A stretch of DNA of 64,000 nucleotides from Ariolimax columbianus. Its lineage: Eukaryota; Mollusca; Gastropoda; Stylommatophora; Arionidae. Both the position numbers and the translations under genes were made by a program. The stretch covers positions 53,240,404-53,304,403 of the forward strand of contig JAVGWX010000013.1 of assembly GCA_036924085.1 (NCBI GenBank), written 5' to 3'. Numbering within the stretch: position 1 is the stretch's first letter; every line of letters begins with the position of its first letter. A model generated the notes under the pieces. That model made no database searches and was not told the origin of the DNA. It worked only from the letters and a program-made list of their open reading frames with translations. Below are positions 31,980-42,727 of the stretch, piece after piece.

Positions 31980-32900
31980 CAAAGATGGGCTCTGATATAT
32001 CATGACGACATTTAGCTGTTCCAGTAGATTCATTACAGCTGTTCGCCGATTTCAAAATGGCATGATGGCTCGAGTTTTTCGTGAAGTAGAATTGTATGTG
32101 GTCTTACTAGTCATAAACGGTGGAAACACACTCTTTAGAATGATCTTTGCAGCCAGACTAAATGATGATGTATATACCACTGCTACCAACATATCTACCA
32201 GGAGCAGAATGCATGGTCAGTCTGAGACACCTGAAGTTATATACCATTTTGGATCTCACCTATGTTGACATTCAATAACAGAATGCCAAGGTAAGCGCTG
32301 CGTTTGAACGAATACAAGCGAATGTTTAGGATCGATAAGTAATCACTGTTGCCACTAAGTTAAAGGTGTATTGTGCTATAGTGCTAACCACTCTTCTGCT
32401 TGCTTGCGAAACATGGACTATGTATATCAGACATGGCGGGCATCCAAAAAATGTCCATATCGACTGTGCTCGCAGGCTGTCCCGAATTAGCTGGCAGGAC
32501 AAAATACTAAACTCTGAAAACCTCAACAGGTTGAGTATCCAAACGTTTCTGCGGCGAGTCCTAATAAACTGGAGGGGACGACACATTCCGAAGCAGTTGC
32601 GATACGGTAAGCTAAGAACAGACAAACGCTCGCCTTGGACACATTAGAAGCGTTACAGAGACCATTTCTTTAAAAAAAATGTCTGAATTGCTTTAACATT
32701 GATATCACCCAGAAGGGAGTTGCTCGCACAGAACTGTTCCGTCGAACGCTTGAAAATAAACACCAGGTTTTCAATTCGTCATGCGGAATTTCATCGTTAA
32801 GGCTTATCGAAAGCCAACTGAACGAAAAAAAAAGAACGACACCGTGGTCTATTCCTTACACGTGTCCAACGTGCGGCAAAACATCCCATGCTAAGATGAA
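31980..32900 (+). mobile_element. LINE C-terminal half with zinc-finger tail
   Basis: TTFSCSSRF (32003), LLACETWTMY (32397), RRLSRISWQDKILNSENLNR (32472 on) and LRRVLINWRGRHIPKQLRYG match the thumb and C-terminal region of a widespread animal LINE family. It ends with CPTCGKTSHA near 32870, the first half of the C2H2-like finger seen at the end of that family. It is frameshifted. Confidence 0.7.
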
Positions 32901-33310
32901 ACTCTAATAATAAAGTGTGAGATCACATCTCCAAGCACAAGACAAAGTCTAATTCTGTTGCCATCTTTGCTTGCGATATGCACCACTTTTATTATCATAC
33001 CAACTCATTTGCAATCAGTGACAGGCTTGCTATTTGTTTGGATATGTTTTTTATCACAGTGGAAGATATATGATTTCAAGGCTTCAGATGCGTTCATGGC
33101 ATCAGATATGTGTTAAATCTATGTCATTGATTTCTGTACACTACTGAGACCTAGTCAACTATCGTCTTGCCGTCAATATTCCTAGCATTTTCTCTACACA
33201 TTCCATTCTCATGGAGATATCATTAAGGGAATATATTAATCTATTAAATTTACCCAGCATCCTCAGTAATACACATCTCAAAGGGTAGCGAATTTTCAAG
33301 TTAACAACAT
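32901..33310. other. Unassigned
   Basis: A Met/Leu-rich minus frame next to the minisatellite (33159-33300) is not recognised. Nothing else is seen. Confidence 0.3.
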
Positions 33311-33584
33311 AGGGTGGAGGCAGACGAAGTGGTATGGAGCAAGGTGGAGACAGACGAAGTGGTATGGAGCAAGGTGGAGACAGACGAAGTGGTATGGAGC
33401 AAGGTGGAGGCAGACGAAGTGGTATGGAGCAAGGTGGAGGCAGACGAAGTGGTATGAAGCAAGGTGGAGGCAGACGAAGTGGTGTGGAGCAAGGTGGAGG
33501 CAGACGAAGTGGTATGGAGCAAGGTGGAGGCAGACGAAGTGGTATGGAGCAAGGTGGAGGCAGACGAATTGGTATGGAGCGGGG
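33311..33584. repeat. 30-bp minisatellite, 9 units
   Basis: Units GGTGGAGGCAGACGAAGTGG plus TATGGAGCAA, nearly identical. As 30 is a multiple of three, both strands stay open (Gly/Arg-Ser-Gly-Met-Glu-Gln repeats on plus, Pro/Leu or Thr/Ser repeats on minus). These are repeat artefacts unless transcripts say otherwise. Confidence 0.92.
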
Positions 33585-33844
33585 TAGAACTAGTGAAACC
33601 ATCGCCCCTGATCAGAACTGGCCATCATGACTGCGTGGGTTGATCTCGAGGGTGGTGGGCATGAACATTCCAATCGTCTGCTGGTAACTTTGTGACAAAA
33701 CTACACTACTGCAATGTAAAAATGGTTGTCTACAGATTCTGCAGAGTCTTCTAGGAGCCGCCTGGTCGATAAGTCAGGCACTCACATCCTAAAGCGATGA
33801 ATAGAAATGGTGGATTATCGAATCCCCTTAGTTTTAAAGTAACC
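33585..33844. other. CR1-like 3' tail scrap and unassigned DNA
   Basis: TGGTTGTCTACAGATTCTGC with AGAGTCTTCTAG at 33723-33757 matches the 3' UTR of the CR1-like fragment at 24060. The rest is unassigned. Confidence 0.4.
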
Positions 33845-34250
33845 CCTGGTCTCACGAATTACAAATAAGAAAATACGAGATAGAATTTCAACAGCAATAG
33901 GGTCTTTTGAAGGCCTCTTGGCAACTGCCAAAAGAAGGAAACTCGCTTGGTACTGTCACATATTGAGATCAAATGGTCTTGCAAATACGATCCTGCATGA
34001 AAGGTGCAAGCAGACGACAAAGAGGCCGTTCCAAAAAGAGGTGGGAGGACAACATAAAAGAATGGACCAATCTCTGACCAGAAGAGGCACAGGCATCGTC
34101 AGTTGGAAAGAGAAGGGTGGCCTGTTGTTGTGAGGATGTCTTCATCTGTGCCCCAACGACCTAACTGGTTGCGGGATGACCTGATAATCCAAATACAGTG
34201 CAAGTTACATCATCAAGATAAAAACCGTCTTCTGATGTCACCATCTTCGC
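33845..34250 (+). mobile_element. LINE family B 3' end
   Basis: TAKRRKLAWYCHILRSNGLA and NTILHERCKQ (33921 on) and a frame-broken VPQRPNWLRDD near 34150 are the C-terminus of the LINE family at 26896-28100. The tail CAAATACAGTGCAAGTTACATCATC closely resembles the end of the SINE fragment at 7240-7440. Confidence 0.75.
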
Positions 34251-34900
34251 TTGCGATGGCAGCTAAGTATGGAAAGAGCAAGACGATATAATTGGTCTAC
34301 TTGAAATGTTAGGTTTGGGCATAATTGTTGAGATGAAATGGAATGCAAGTTTACATAGACACGAGTTATAAATAATGATGTTGGGGGAACTAAGACCATT
34401 TGTCTGTGATTAAATTCTTGAGGAAGTAGGGACATTTTTACCGTTGAGGACAGTTGAATCATCCTTTGTTGAGGTAGAGTTCGGCATTTGATTGTAATCT
34501 TTCTGGATGTGAACATCCTTGAACCTTACTACCATCTTCTTGGGAGGTTTGATGACGATAATATACATATTTGTATGCCATATTTACACAAAAAACAATA
34601 ACTGAAAGCTGCATAAAAGCAGACTCGTAATGATGCTTTAAGGCCGCACGAAAGCATTAAGTCCACATTAAGACCAGGTGAAGACATTTGGTTAAGGTAG
34701 AAGGATTCATTTTTAAGTTTTTAAAACAAATCTACAATTTTAAATCATCTTCAACATATACCTGTATTAAAAAAATTGATTCACAGACGCCTACAAATGC
34801 TGAATTTTTAAAGGAAGCAGTGTTTTTCTTCACCCACCATCTTGACGAATTTGCATATCGTCCAATATTTACATTTGATTGTTACGTGGTTTATAAGCCA
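34251..34900. other. Unassigned intergenic stretch
   Basis: AT-rich; a 76-residue plus frame (34688-34918) has no recognisable motif. Confidence 0.3.
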
Positions 34901-35122
34901 GTTCTATTCAACACTTAGATCTTGCAGGATGGCTTTATTTGTTATTTTCTTTACCAAAGGTATTTTGAGGATTCTTTTGTAGCATTTTGTCTCGAAAGCC
35001 CCGATCCTCTTTCTTAATATTTGTGTGATGGTCAATGTCTCGCATCCGTAAATTGCCACATGGAATACGCATATTCTGAGGATCTTCAATTTTAATCCTT
35101 TGTTAGCATTGTGTCACACATT

Positions 35123-35356
35123 AACTTACTGGTCCTGGGTTCATTCCCCAGTTGAGGCGGAAATGTTTTTTTTCAGATCGCAACCTCTTTCGGATCGACC
35201 CAGCATTAAATGGGTACCGGTTCAGTGCGGGAAGAAAAAGCGGCGAGGGAGAGTAGATAGCTACCGCCCTCATATAGCCGAGCCTGTGAAATGTGAGATA
35301 GCTAATATCTCACACCCCTACCTCAGTAATGCTATGGATTACTTTATTTTTACTTT
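35123..35356 (+). mobile_element. SINE family 3, 5'-truncated
   Basis: Starts at box B (GGTCCTGGGTTCATTCC) and shares AAATGGGTACCGGTTCAGTG with the complete copy at 26606-26870. The flanking repeat is ATTGTGTCACACATT (35108-35122) versus ATTGTGCCACACATT (35357-35371). It is inserted into LINE family G. Confidence 0.8.
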
Positions 35357-36482
35357 ATTGTGCCACACATTTTGCATACTATTCAGTTCTTGCATTGATA
35401 TGGACAATTGTCCCCATCATTTGTTATTCACAGTAATCCACGTCTTCAATTTCTTCATTACCGATAGTGATTTTGAGTTAGGATCTATATGTGCCAATGG
35501 ACATTATCTTTGTTTTAAAAAAAAATATTCAGGAAAAGATTCTCATCTTCACCGTACTTCTGAACAGACGTAAGCAATTGTACCATGTCCTCAACACTAT
35601 TTGAGAGCGTAACTGTGTCATCTGCATATCTTAGTTCTGGAATCTCCTTTTCTCCAATTGACAAATGGTCAAAATTCATAGTTTCCAACTATTTTTACCT
35701 TTCACATAATATTCTCCGCGTATATTCTGAATAACTAGAGAGAAATGATGCAGCCTTTGTGGATCTCAAACCAATCTGAGGTGACTTCGTCAATTCTGAC
35801 GGCAGCTTGTTGGCCACTGTCAAGTTTTTCTAGTAGATGTATCAGATGTGTTGGAAAGCCTATGTCTTTCATTATTTGCCATAGTTGGTGATGTTCTACA
35901 CAGTCAAAAGCTTTGGTGTAATCTAGGAAACATGTATATAGGTCAGCATTGTAATCTCTGCATTTTTAAAATGTGTTTTTCAAATTGAAGATGTGATCTG
36001 TTGTGCCTCTGCCTCGTTTGAATCCTGATTGCGTTTCATGTATTTTACATTCTACTTTTCTAGTCTCTTCATGGTATTACTTAATATCTTGTTGGCATGA
36101 CGTATTAGGGCAATAGTGCGTTAATTAGTGCATAATTTCAGGTTCCCATTCTTTGGTATGGGAATATAGACTGATCATTTCCATTATGTGGGCCATTCTG
36201 AGCTGTACCAAATCTTTTTGCACAATATGTAGTATATCTGTATGCATGCGTCTCCTCCTGCCTGTATTAGTTCTGCTGTTATGTTCTAGAAACCTGGAGT
36301 CTTTTTTTTTTCAGCGGTGTAATTTCTGCCGGTTCCTCGTCCAATATGGGTTCTGGCTATTTCTCTTCATCATTGGTTATCAAGTCTTTATTTTTATGTG
36401 GTGTCGTCGTACATCTCGCTACAGTATTCCTTCCATATGTTTAGAGTATCTTTGAACTCAGTCGTCACATCACCGTTTTCGC

Positions 36483-36758
36483 CATTGATTGCCTGTAGTG
36501 ATGGTTGGAATTCTATCGTCAGTTTTGTCATTGATTGCCTGAAGTGATGGTTGGAATTCTATCGTAAGTTTTGTCATTGATTGCCTGTAGTGATGGTTGG
36601 AATTCTCTCGTCAGTTTTGTCATTGATTGCATGTCGTGATGGTTGGAATTCTCTCGTCAATTTTGTCATTGATTGCCTGTAGTGATGGTTAGAATTCTAT
36701 CGTCAGTTTTGTCATTGATTGCCTGTAGTGATGATTGGAATTCTATCGGTTTATTATT
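36483..36758. repeat. 46-bp minisatellite, 6 units, inside a LINE
   Basis: Units CATTGATTGCCTGTAGTGAT plus GGTTGGAATTCTATCGTCAG plus TTTTGT repeat at 36483, 36529, 36575, 36621, 36667 and 36713. They lie within the linker part of LINE family G. Confidence 0.9.
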
Positions 36759-36896
36759 TCTTTGAAAGTTTCTCTTTCTTTTCCAAGTTCTTCGATTATG
36801 CTGCAAATGTTTCTTATGAATTGTCTTTTCTGATCTTTCTTCTGATTTCTCTAGTGTAAACTCTGCATTTATCGCTTTTGCGGTCTATACCTGTTC

Positions 36897-39174
36897 TTCT
36901 TCTTCTTCTTCTGCGTACGCAGTCAGACAGTAACCATTATTTTTTCGAAAAAAGCGGCGGTCATCCTGAGGCTCTCGCCACTGCCATAGAGCTTGTCTTG
37001 CAGTTCCACTGGTAATGGCCACATCTGCTCTCTCTGATCCTCGTATGTCGGGCAGTTCTGCAGCAGATGTTCAGCGGTCATTTTACCAGTACCGCACGGG
37101 CATTCGTCGGTACACCCTATCTTCAATTTGTTGAATAGGTGGTACCTCAGTCTGTTGTGGCCAGTGCGAAGTCTGAAGACAACGACCTGCTCTCTTCGGT
37201 TCAACTGGTAATAGGCATCGTTTTTGGTGTAACCTGTATGTTTGGTTTCCCATTTGGTCATGTATCTGGCTTTGATAAGCCGTTTTGACTCTTCGTACGT
37301 CATACTGGTATCTGTTTGTGGTAGTCTTGCACCTTCTTTTGCCAGTCTGTCTGCCTCCTCGTTGCCTTGGATGTTGCAGTGTGACGGAACCCACTGTACC
37401 ACTACCCTTTTTGGTGCGGACTGCTGGCACAGTTTGCAGAGTGCTGCTCTTAAGTCATTAAGCTCAGTGTTTTTCTGGCTTTTTAGCGCTGTGACTACGA
37501 CGAGAGCATCTGTCAGCAGGACTATATGGCTCTCATTTTCACTGTGTGTCACCATTTCTTCCACTGCCGCCCTCAGTGCCTCTGCCTCCGCTCTGAAATT
37601 GCTTGTGTACTTACCAGTAGCGAATGACAGTGTTATTTTTCTGCCATTTGGTAGGTTCAGGAATGCTCCTGCCCCTCCGTTCTGTGTAGTGTTTGTTACA
37701 GAACCGTCGGTGTATGCATGGGTCCAGTCCATGCTTGGGTAGCTTTTCGTTATGAAGCTTAGGGTAGTGTCTCTCCTTTCTTTTTCAGTCTGGCAGTTTT
37801 TGTTTGCAATACCTGGTATATTTTCTACCACCTCTGGAAATATATCCTGCCTCCAGGTAGGTTTTCGTACAGTAGTGATGGGTTTTGGTGTTGTTTGTGC
37901 GTTTATGGGATCTTCGTGCATCTTTGCTTTGGCTATTTCTGCAAAGTTTCTCCGCTTTAGTTTCCCATTTCCCAAATTGTTTAGTCTCTGGTACATTGGA
38001 TGGTCCGTCAGTCTTCGGAGTTTCTCTGACTGCAGCTGGGCTCTGCAGTCTCTTCTATCGGTCATGGATTGCAGTTTTGTAGTCTTTTCAAGTTCTACAA
38101 TAGGCGTTTACTTCATGCCACCTGTTATAATTCTCATGGCTTGGTTTTGAAGTTTGTTAACTTTATCGAAGTTCGCCTTCGCTGCTGTTGTCCATGCCGC
38201 AATGCCATACTCGAGAACTGGTCTCACTCTTCCAGTGTACAGTTTCTTTAGTATGCCTTCGTCTGCTCCCCAGCTTGTGCCAGCAAGTTTCCTCATGATT
38301 GCCAATTTTTTTCTGGCTTTCATTCGGTTTCTCTCAATCTGACTTTTCCATGTCATGCGCCGATCAAATGTGACTCCCAGATAGGTTGGGTTGTCGTTTG
38401 GCTGCAGGATTTTGCCATTTAGACTTAATTTGGTACTTTGGGGTTTGATTGAAAGCGAGAATATTGTGCATGTGGTTTTCTCCTCGTTTATTTTGACCAG
38501 CCATGAGTTCGCCCACTCTTCCAGCGATGTTAGGGCCGTCTGCATCCGATTTCTTGCTATGGTGAGATTCTTTTCAGAGGTCCACATAGCCAGATCGTCT
38601 GCAAACATTGAGCTATGGACTCTTCTTGGTATATTCTCTGTAATATCGTTTATATATACCAGGAAGAGTGTGGGTGACAATACTCCCCCTTGGGGTACTC
38701 CCTGCTCGAGTGTCACCTTTTTGCTCATCTGCCCTTGTACTTGGACTCTGGCCGTTCTTTGTTTGAGGTAGTGGTTGATCCACTTGTACATCTTCCCACA
38801 TACATCACTTCTTCTTAGCTTGACTCTAAGTCCATCCTTCCAGACTTTGTCAAATGCCTTTTCCAGATCCACCCAAACAGCTACTGTGTGTTTCTGTGCC
38901 TGGTAGGCATCTTCTATCTCCTGGGCTATGAGGATGACCTGGTCCTCAGTGGATCTGTGCTGTCTAAAGCCGGCTTGCTGTGGAATTAGTATTCGTTTTT
39001 CTTCCAGATGCCACATCAGTCTGGTGTTTATCATCCGTTCCATCAGCTTGCCGACACAGCTCAGTAGGCTTATGGGCCTGTATCCATTTGGATCTGTTTT
39101 GTCCTTTCCTGTTTTTGGTACTGGTACCAGTATTGCATCTTTCCATGCCTGTGGTACAATTCCCCTTTTCCAGC
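36897..39174 (-). mobile_element. Youngest RT + RNase H LINE copy, 5'-truncated
   Basis: A 2.3-kb copy of the same family as 7806-10008, with a GAA tail at its 3' end. It is flanked by a 13-bp direct repeat TCTATACCTGTTC (36884-36896 and 39175-39187). It starts in the RT fingers just before GIVPQAWKDAILVPVPKTG and stays in one frame to its natural stop at 36923, interrupted by a single TAA at 38108-38110. It sits in the linker of LINE family G. Confidence 0.92.
36923..39174 (-). pseudogene. RT-RNase H polyprotein, one nonsense mutation
   Basis: RT: QQAGFRQHRSTEDQ, WVDLEKAFDKVWKDG (motif A), QGGVLSPTLFLVYINDI, SSMFADDLAMW (motif C intact), YLGVTFDRRMTWK. A TAA replaces Ser at 38108. RNase H: AYTDGS (37720), FRAEAEAL, LLTDALVVV, WVPSHCNIQGNEEADRLAKE, all four acidic residues kept. 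The Cys/His tail CPCGTGKM..EHLLQNCP lies near 37090. The endonuclease and ORF1 are missing through 5' truncation, so it cannot move on its own. It serves as the reference for mutations in the copy at 7806-10008. Confidence 0.9.
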
Positions 39175-39300
39175 TCTATACCTGTTCGTCTTAGGTTTCT
39201 CATTTCGTCTATAAGTTGTAGCGTACCTTCTGTTATTTTAGTTCTGCTTCTTATAGATTTTTCAAGGAATCAGATACCGTGATCTATCACATTTAGATGC

Positions 39301-39699
39301 CACACATGTCAGTCCTCATTGACATGTCACCAAGTCGAACGCACTGGGAATGGCTTTTGTCATGAAATAAGTTTCAAATGTTTGAACTGTGTATGTTGCA
39401 AGAGAGTCAGTTGAGGAGGTCAAACGTATGGAATAAATACGGCGAACAATTAGAATCATGTCGAAAGAATTCAAGAGATTTTTTTTAAAGTGTCTGGGCA
39501 ATGAGAGTTAGAGACGACAGCTTTTAACCCCACCACAATTATGAACGACAAACACAGGACGCCGATTTTCGATCCCGAAAAAAAGGAAAGCATAATTGAG
39601 AGTATTTCCAAAAACTCATAAACCCAAATGATACGCACAGGCGTATCATACAAGTTCAAACACAAGAAAAACAGAGCCCTAAATATTAATCTAGGAGAT
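39301..39699. other. Unassigned intergenic stretch
   Basis: No motif or repeat recognised. Confidence 0.3.
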
Positions 39700-40440
39700 C
39701 GAGGAAATCCTTAAAAAAAAAAAGCTCACAACGTAAAGCTGCAAGTGCGGACGGAATAAAATGTGAGGCAATTAAAGCTTGTAGATACCTAGGATTAAAA
39801 TGGGTTACATCGAATATTCTCAGCAGCTTTGGAGCAAAGTAGAGTTCATGAAGACTGGCAAAAAGATATTATTGTACCAATCTGGAAAAACAAAGGCAAC
39901 AAAAAAAGAGTGCGAATCCTACCGGGGGATTCAGCTTCTAAGTCACACAAAAAATCCTGGAGCAGAGAATTAGACCCATCCTAGAACCACAGCTGAGTGG
40001 GACTCAATTTGTTTTCCGACGAGGTAGGGGCTGCACATACGCTCTATTCGCCCTGAGACAACTAAGGGAAACAAACATCAAATACGATTGGAAACTCAAC
40101 GTGGCTTTCATAGATCAAGAAAAGGCGTTCGATAGAGTAGACAGAAATAAACCATATATGGACCACCATAGACGACTACGGAATACAGCGGAAGCTTTTA
40201 GAAAATATTAGAGCACTGTTCCAAGGGTGTCAAAGTATAGCAAGAACAACAGATGGTCTGACCGAAACAAGGGAGATAACAGCCGGAGTGAGACAAGGCT
40301 GTGTGTTGTTGCCACTGCTCTTCCATATATATATGGACAGCATAACGTTGGTGGCCATTTGAGAATCTGCCAAGAAATGCAGAGGAAGAAAGGACAGAGG
40401 CTGATCGGTTAAATGAGCCCTTTTTTGCAGATGACCAAGG
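39700..40440 (+). mobile_element. LINE family E RT, plus-strand half of an inverted copy
   Basis: KAASADGIKCEAIKA (39727), WKNKG near 39880, YRGIQLLSHT (39920, one frameshift), ILEQRIRPILEPQLSGTQF, FRRGRGCTYALFALRQLRE, FIDQEKAFDRVDRNK (40110, motif A), GVRQGCVLLPLLFHIYMD (40285) and FFADDQGL (40423, motif C) follow each other. Apart from a few frameshifts the RT palm is nearly complete. Right after motif C the sequence switches to a minus-strand endonuclease. Confidence 0.8.
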
Positions 40441-40920
40441 TCTACTGTATGTAGTGTATGTAATGTATGCGTGCACTTACGGGGGAACTTTGTGTTGGCA
40501 GTGACACGATTTTGTTCACTACATATTCCGAGTAGTCGTCTCCCGTTGTCATTCAATACACCCTCTAAGTATGTCCCAATTACTCCTCCAGATCTAGAGT
40601 GGTAGTTTTCATCTCTGGCATTACAGTCTTCAAGAATAATAATCTCGTCATGACAATCGTCCATATGCTTCAGAAGCAGATAAAAAAAAATATATTTTTG
40701 ACATCTGTTCTCTAGCCTTAATTTGGTGCATTCACATTGACAAGGTTCACTACGTTGTTTTCCTCTTTGAGATTTAACACCTTAATGTCCTCCGAGATGA
40801 ATTTGCATTCCTTGTTGTTACCCATTTGGTTCCTGGTCACAAATACAACCAACATGCACCTTAGCTCTCTCTGTTGTGGGAACTGTATAGCAGCCTGTTT
40901 CCATCACGATCTCCATTGTG
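40440..40920 (-). mobile_element. LINE family E endonuclease, inverted relative to its RT
   Basis: Minus strand: a broken KVLNLKEENNVVNLVNVNAP (about 40780-40720) and DDCHDEIIILEDCNARDENY, then GVIGTYLEGVLNDNGRRLLG (40661 on) and ICSEQNRVTANTKF. This is the second half of an APE endonuclease (usual GDFNAR is EDCNAR here). It faces the plus-strand RT. Confidence 0.7.
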
Positions 40921-41165
40921 GTCCACCTTTTTGATGGTTACCGATTATTTCTTAGGTATTGAAAGCTCACCACCTAACTGGAGACCGCTCAGCTATTCAC
41001 CATCTAGCTGAGGCGCCTAGTAGGAGGTCAGTTCCTCACACCAAACATATAAGACATCGACTATTCAAATATTGTTTTGCTGACAGAATTAAAAAAATTG
41101 CAGATCCTTTGAAATTTAATGAATAGAAAACAACAAAGAATATAAAACCTGCTAAACCTAAATAC
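40921..41165. other. Unassigned
   Basis: Featureless stretch leading into the 33-bp array. Confidence 0.3.
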
Positions 41166-41733
41166 AAAAGCTGGCAGTCTCTATAAGATTAGAACAACAA
41201 AAGCTGGCAGTCTCTATAAGATTAGAACAACAGAAGCTGGCAGTCTATAGAAGATTAGAATAACAAAAGCTAACAGTCTATAGAAGATCAGAATAATAAA
41301 AGCTAACAGTCTATAGAAGATTAGAACAACAAAAGCTGGCAGTCTATAGAAGATTAGAACCACAAAAGCTGGCAGTCTATAGAAGATTAGAACCACAAAA
41401 GCTGGCAGTCTATAGAAGATTAGAACAACAAAAGCTGGCAGTCTATAGAAGATTAGAACAACAAAAGCTGGCAGTCTATAGAAGATTAGAACAACAAAAG
41501 CTGGCAGTGTCTAGAAGATTAGAATAACAAAAGCTAACAGTCTCTAGAAGATTAGAACAACAAAAGCTGGCAGTCTATAGAAGATTAGAACAACAAAAGC
41601 TGGCAGTGTCTAGAAGATTAGAACAACAAAAGCTGGCAGTCTATAGAAGATTAGAACAACAAAAGCTGGCAGTCTATAGAAGATTAGAACAACAAAAGCT
41701 GGCAGTTTCTAGAAGATTAGAACAACAAAAACT
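41166..41733. repeat. 33-bp minisatellite, about 17 units
   Basis: Units AACAACAAAAGCTGGCAGTC plus TATAGAAGATTAG. Variants have CTAACAG, TCTCTAG or ACCACAA. A stop-free minus frame (41214-41396) reflects the triplet-length unit only. Located 3' of the cyclin gene. Confidence 0.92.
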
Positions 41734-42401
41734 GTACAGAATAAGGCGATCATACAGGCATAACGTACCTTGATAACTTTTGGTAGAGGAAGAAGGATGC
41801 CAGACGTTGGTAACAAAGACATAAACACAATTTAAAAGTCTTTCAGGAAGACACTGATTCATTATGATATAACCGTAGGTAATAGGTAATCTAAGAGACT
41901 GAAGGAATAAAGGAAAAGTGTATGCTTCTTATTACATCTTATCACAATGATCATGTCAAACACACATGATTAAAACCAAAAGCGCATTGATACATCCGAA
42001 ATTCTTGTTTCATTTATTTAAATGTGAGACAACATTGCAAATATTTCTAAAGACAATCAACAGTTTAATGAAAACATTCAAATCAGTAAGTTTGACTACA
42101 TGATTAAGCCATTTACATTATAAACGTTTATGGACAGAGCAGTCTTTGTAGAACTCGAAACTACATGATTAAGACATTTACATTATTAACGTTTATGGAC
42201 AGAGCAGTCTTTGTAGAACTCGAAACTACATGATTAAGACATTTACATTATTAACATTTATGGACAGAACAATCTTTGTAGAACTCGAAACTAAATCTTG
42301 ATGTTCAATAAGTCAACAACTAGATAATTTAACATAGACGTCAATGTAAGGCTAATATATGATGATTATATACTACTGACATTAGTGCACCATATCATTA
42401 C
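41734..42401. other. Downstream of cyclin; 65-bp triplication
   Basis: At 42094-42288 three units of about 65 bp with ACTACATGATTAAGACATTT and GGACAGAGCAGTCTTTGTAG occur in tandem. The first and third carry a few differences. The rest is AT-rich without genes. Confidence 0.75.
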
Positions 42402-42407
42402 TTTATT
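42402..42407 (-). terminator. Candidate poly(A) signal of the cyclin gene
   Basis: AATAAA on the minus strand, 189 bases after the cyclin stop codon; it would give a short 3' UTR. Confidence 0.5.
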
Positions 42408-42595
42408 TTTAAATAATAATCAGAAATTCGATATGACAGTAAAGTTACAACATGAATTGTATAACGCCTGAGTGTAGCGGGACAATATGTGATAACCACC
42501 CACAAGTACTAGATTCATGCTTTCACCACATATATCTATTTGAGCATTCTTGTTTCTCAGGAATATTACTGCACTATGAAAAGATGTCAGTCTAA

Positions 42596-42727
42596 TCAAT
42601 TATTTTTTAGTCTAACTCGCTTAACACATGACTCATCACGATTCTTGCGTATCATCCATTCAGGCCGCACACGATTGCAGTGACTTATATAAGAATACTC
42701 TTCCCTGTTGTATTTGTTTCGTGCTCC
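42596..42727 (-). CDS. Cyclin terminal exon
   Basis: Acceptor CCTTTTTCAG|GGAGCA. It encodes 43 residues and a TGA stop. NKYNREEY corresponds to the KYS---F segment that closes the last cyclin helix. The remaining tail is Arg/Lys-rich (RKNRDESCVKRVRLKNN) and could act as a basic localisation signal, which is inference. Confidence 0.85.
   Translation of the reverse strand, partial: GARNKYNREEYSYISHCNRVRPEWMIRKNRDESCVKRVRLKNN

Larger units (their letters stand above)
34901..39300 (-). mobile_element. LINE family G, old copy interrupted by two insertions
   Basis: Minus strand order: linker EMRNLRRTG (39200), [insertion 36897-39174], linker with REIRRKIRKD-like sequence (36850), WKEYCSEMYDDT (36445), RT with ETQSGFKRGRGTTDHIFNLK (36040 on), FLDYTKAFDCVEHHQLWQIM (35930 on; motif A), EVTSDWFEIHKGCI (35775), and the thumb FHVAIYGCETLTITQ (35055 on). 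A SINE (35123-35356) sits before the thumb. The frame is broken many times. Confidence 0.8.

Noticed and set aside
33159..33630. Proline/leucine- or glycine-rich repeat protein
   Set aside because: A 30-bp minisatellite is open on both strands; there is no start context, splice site or flanking coding signal.
37242..38150. Plus-strand open frames of 126-166 residues
   Set aside because: Antisense shadows of the well-supported RT/RNase H frame on the minus strand.
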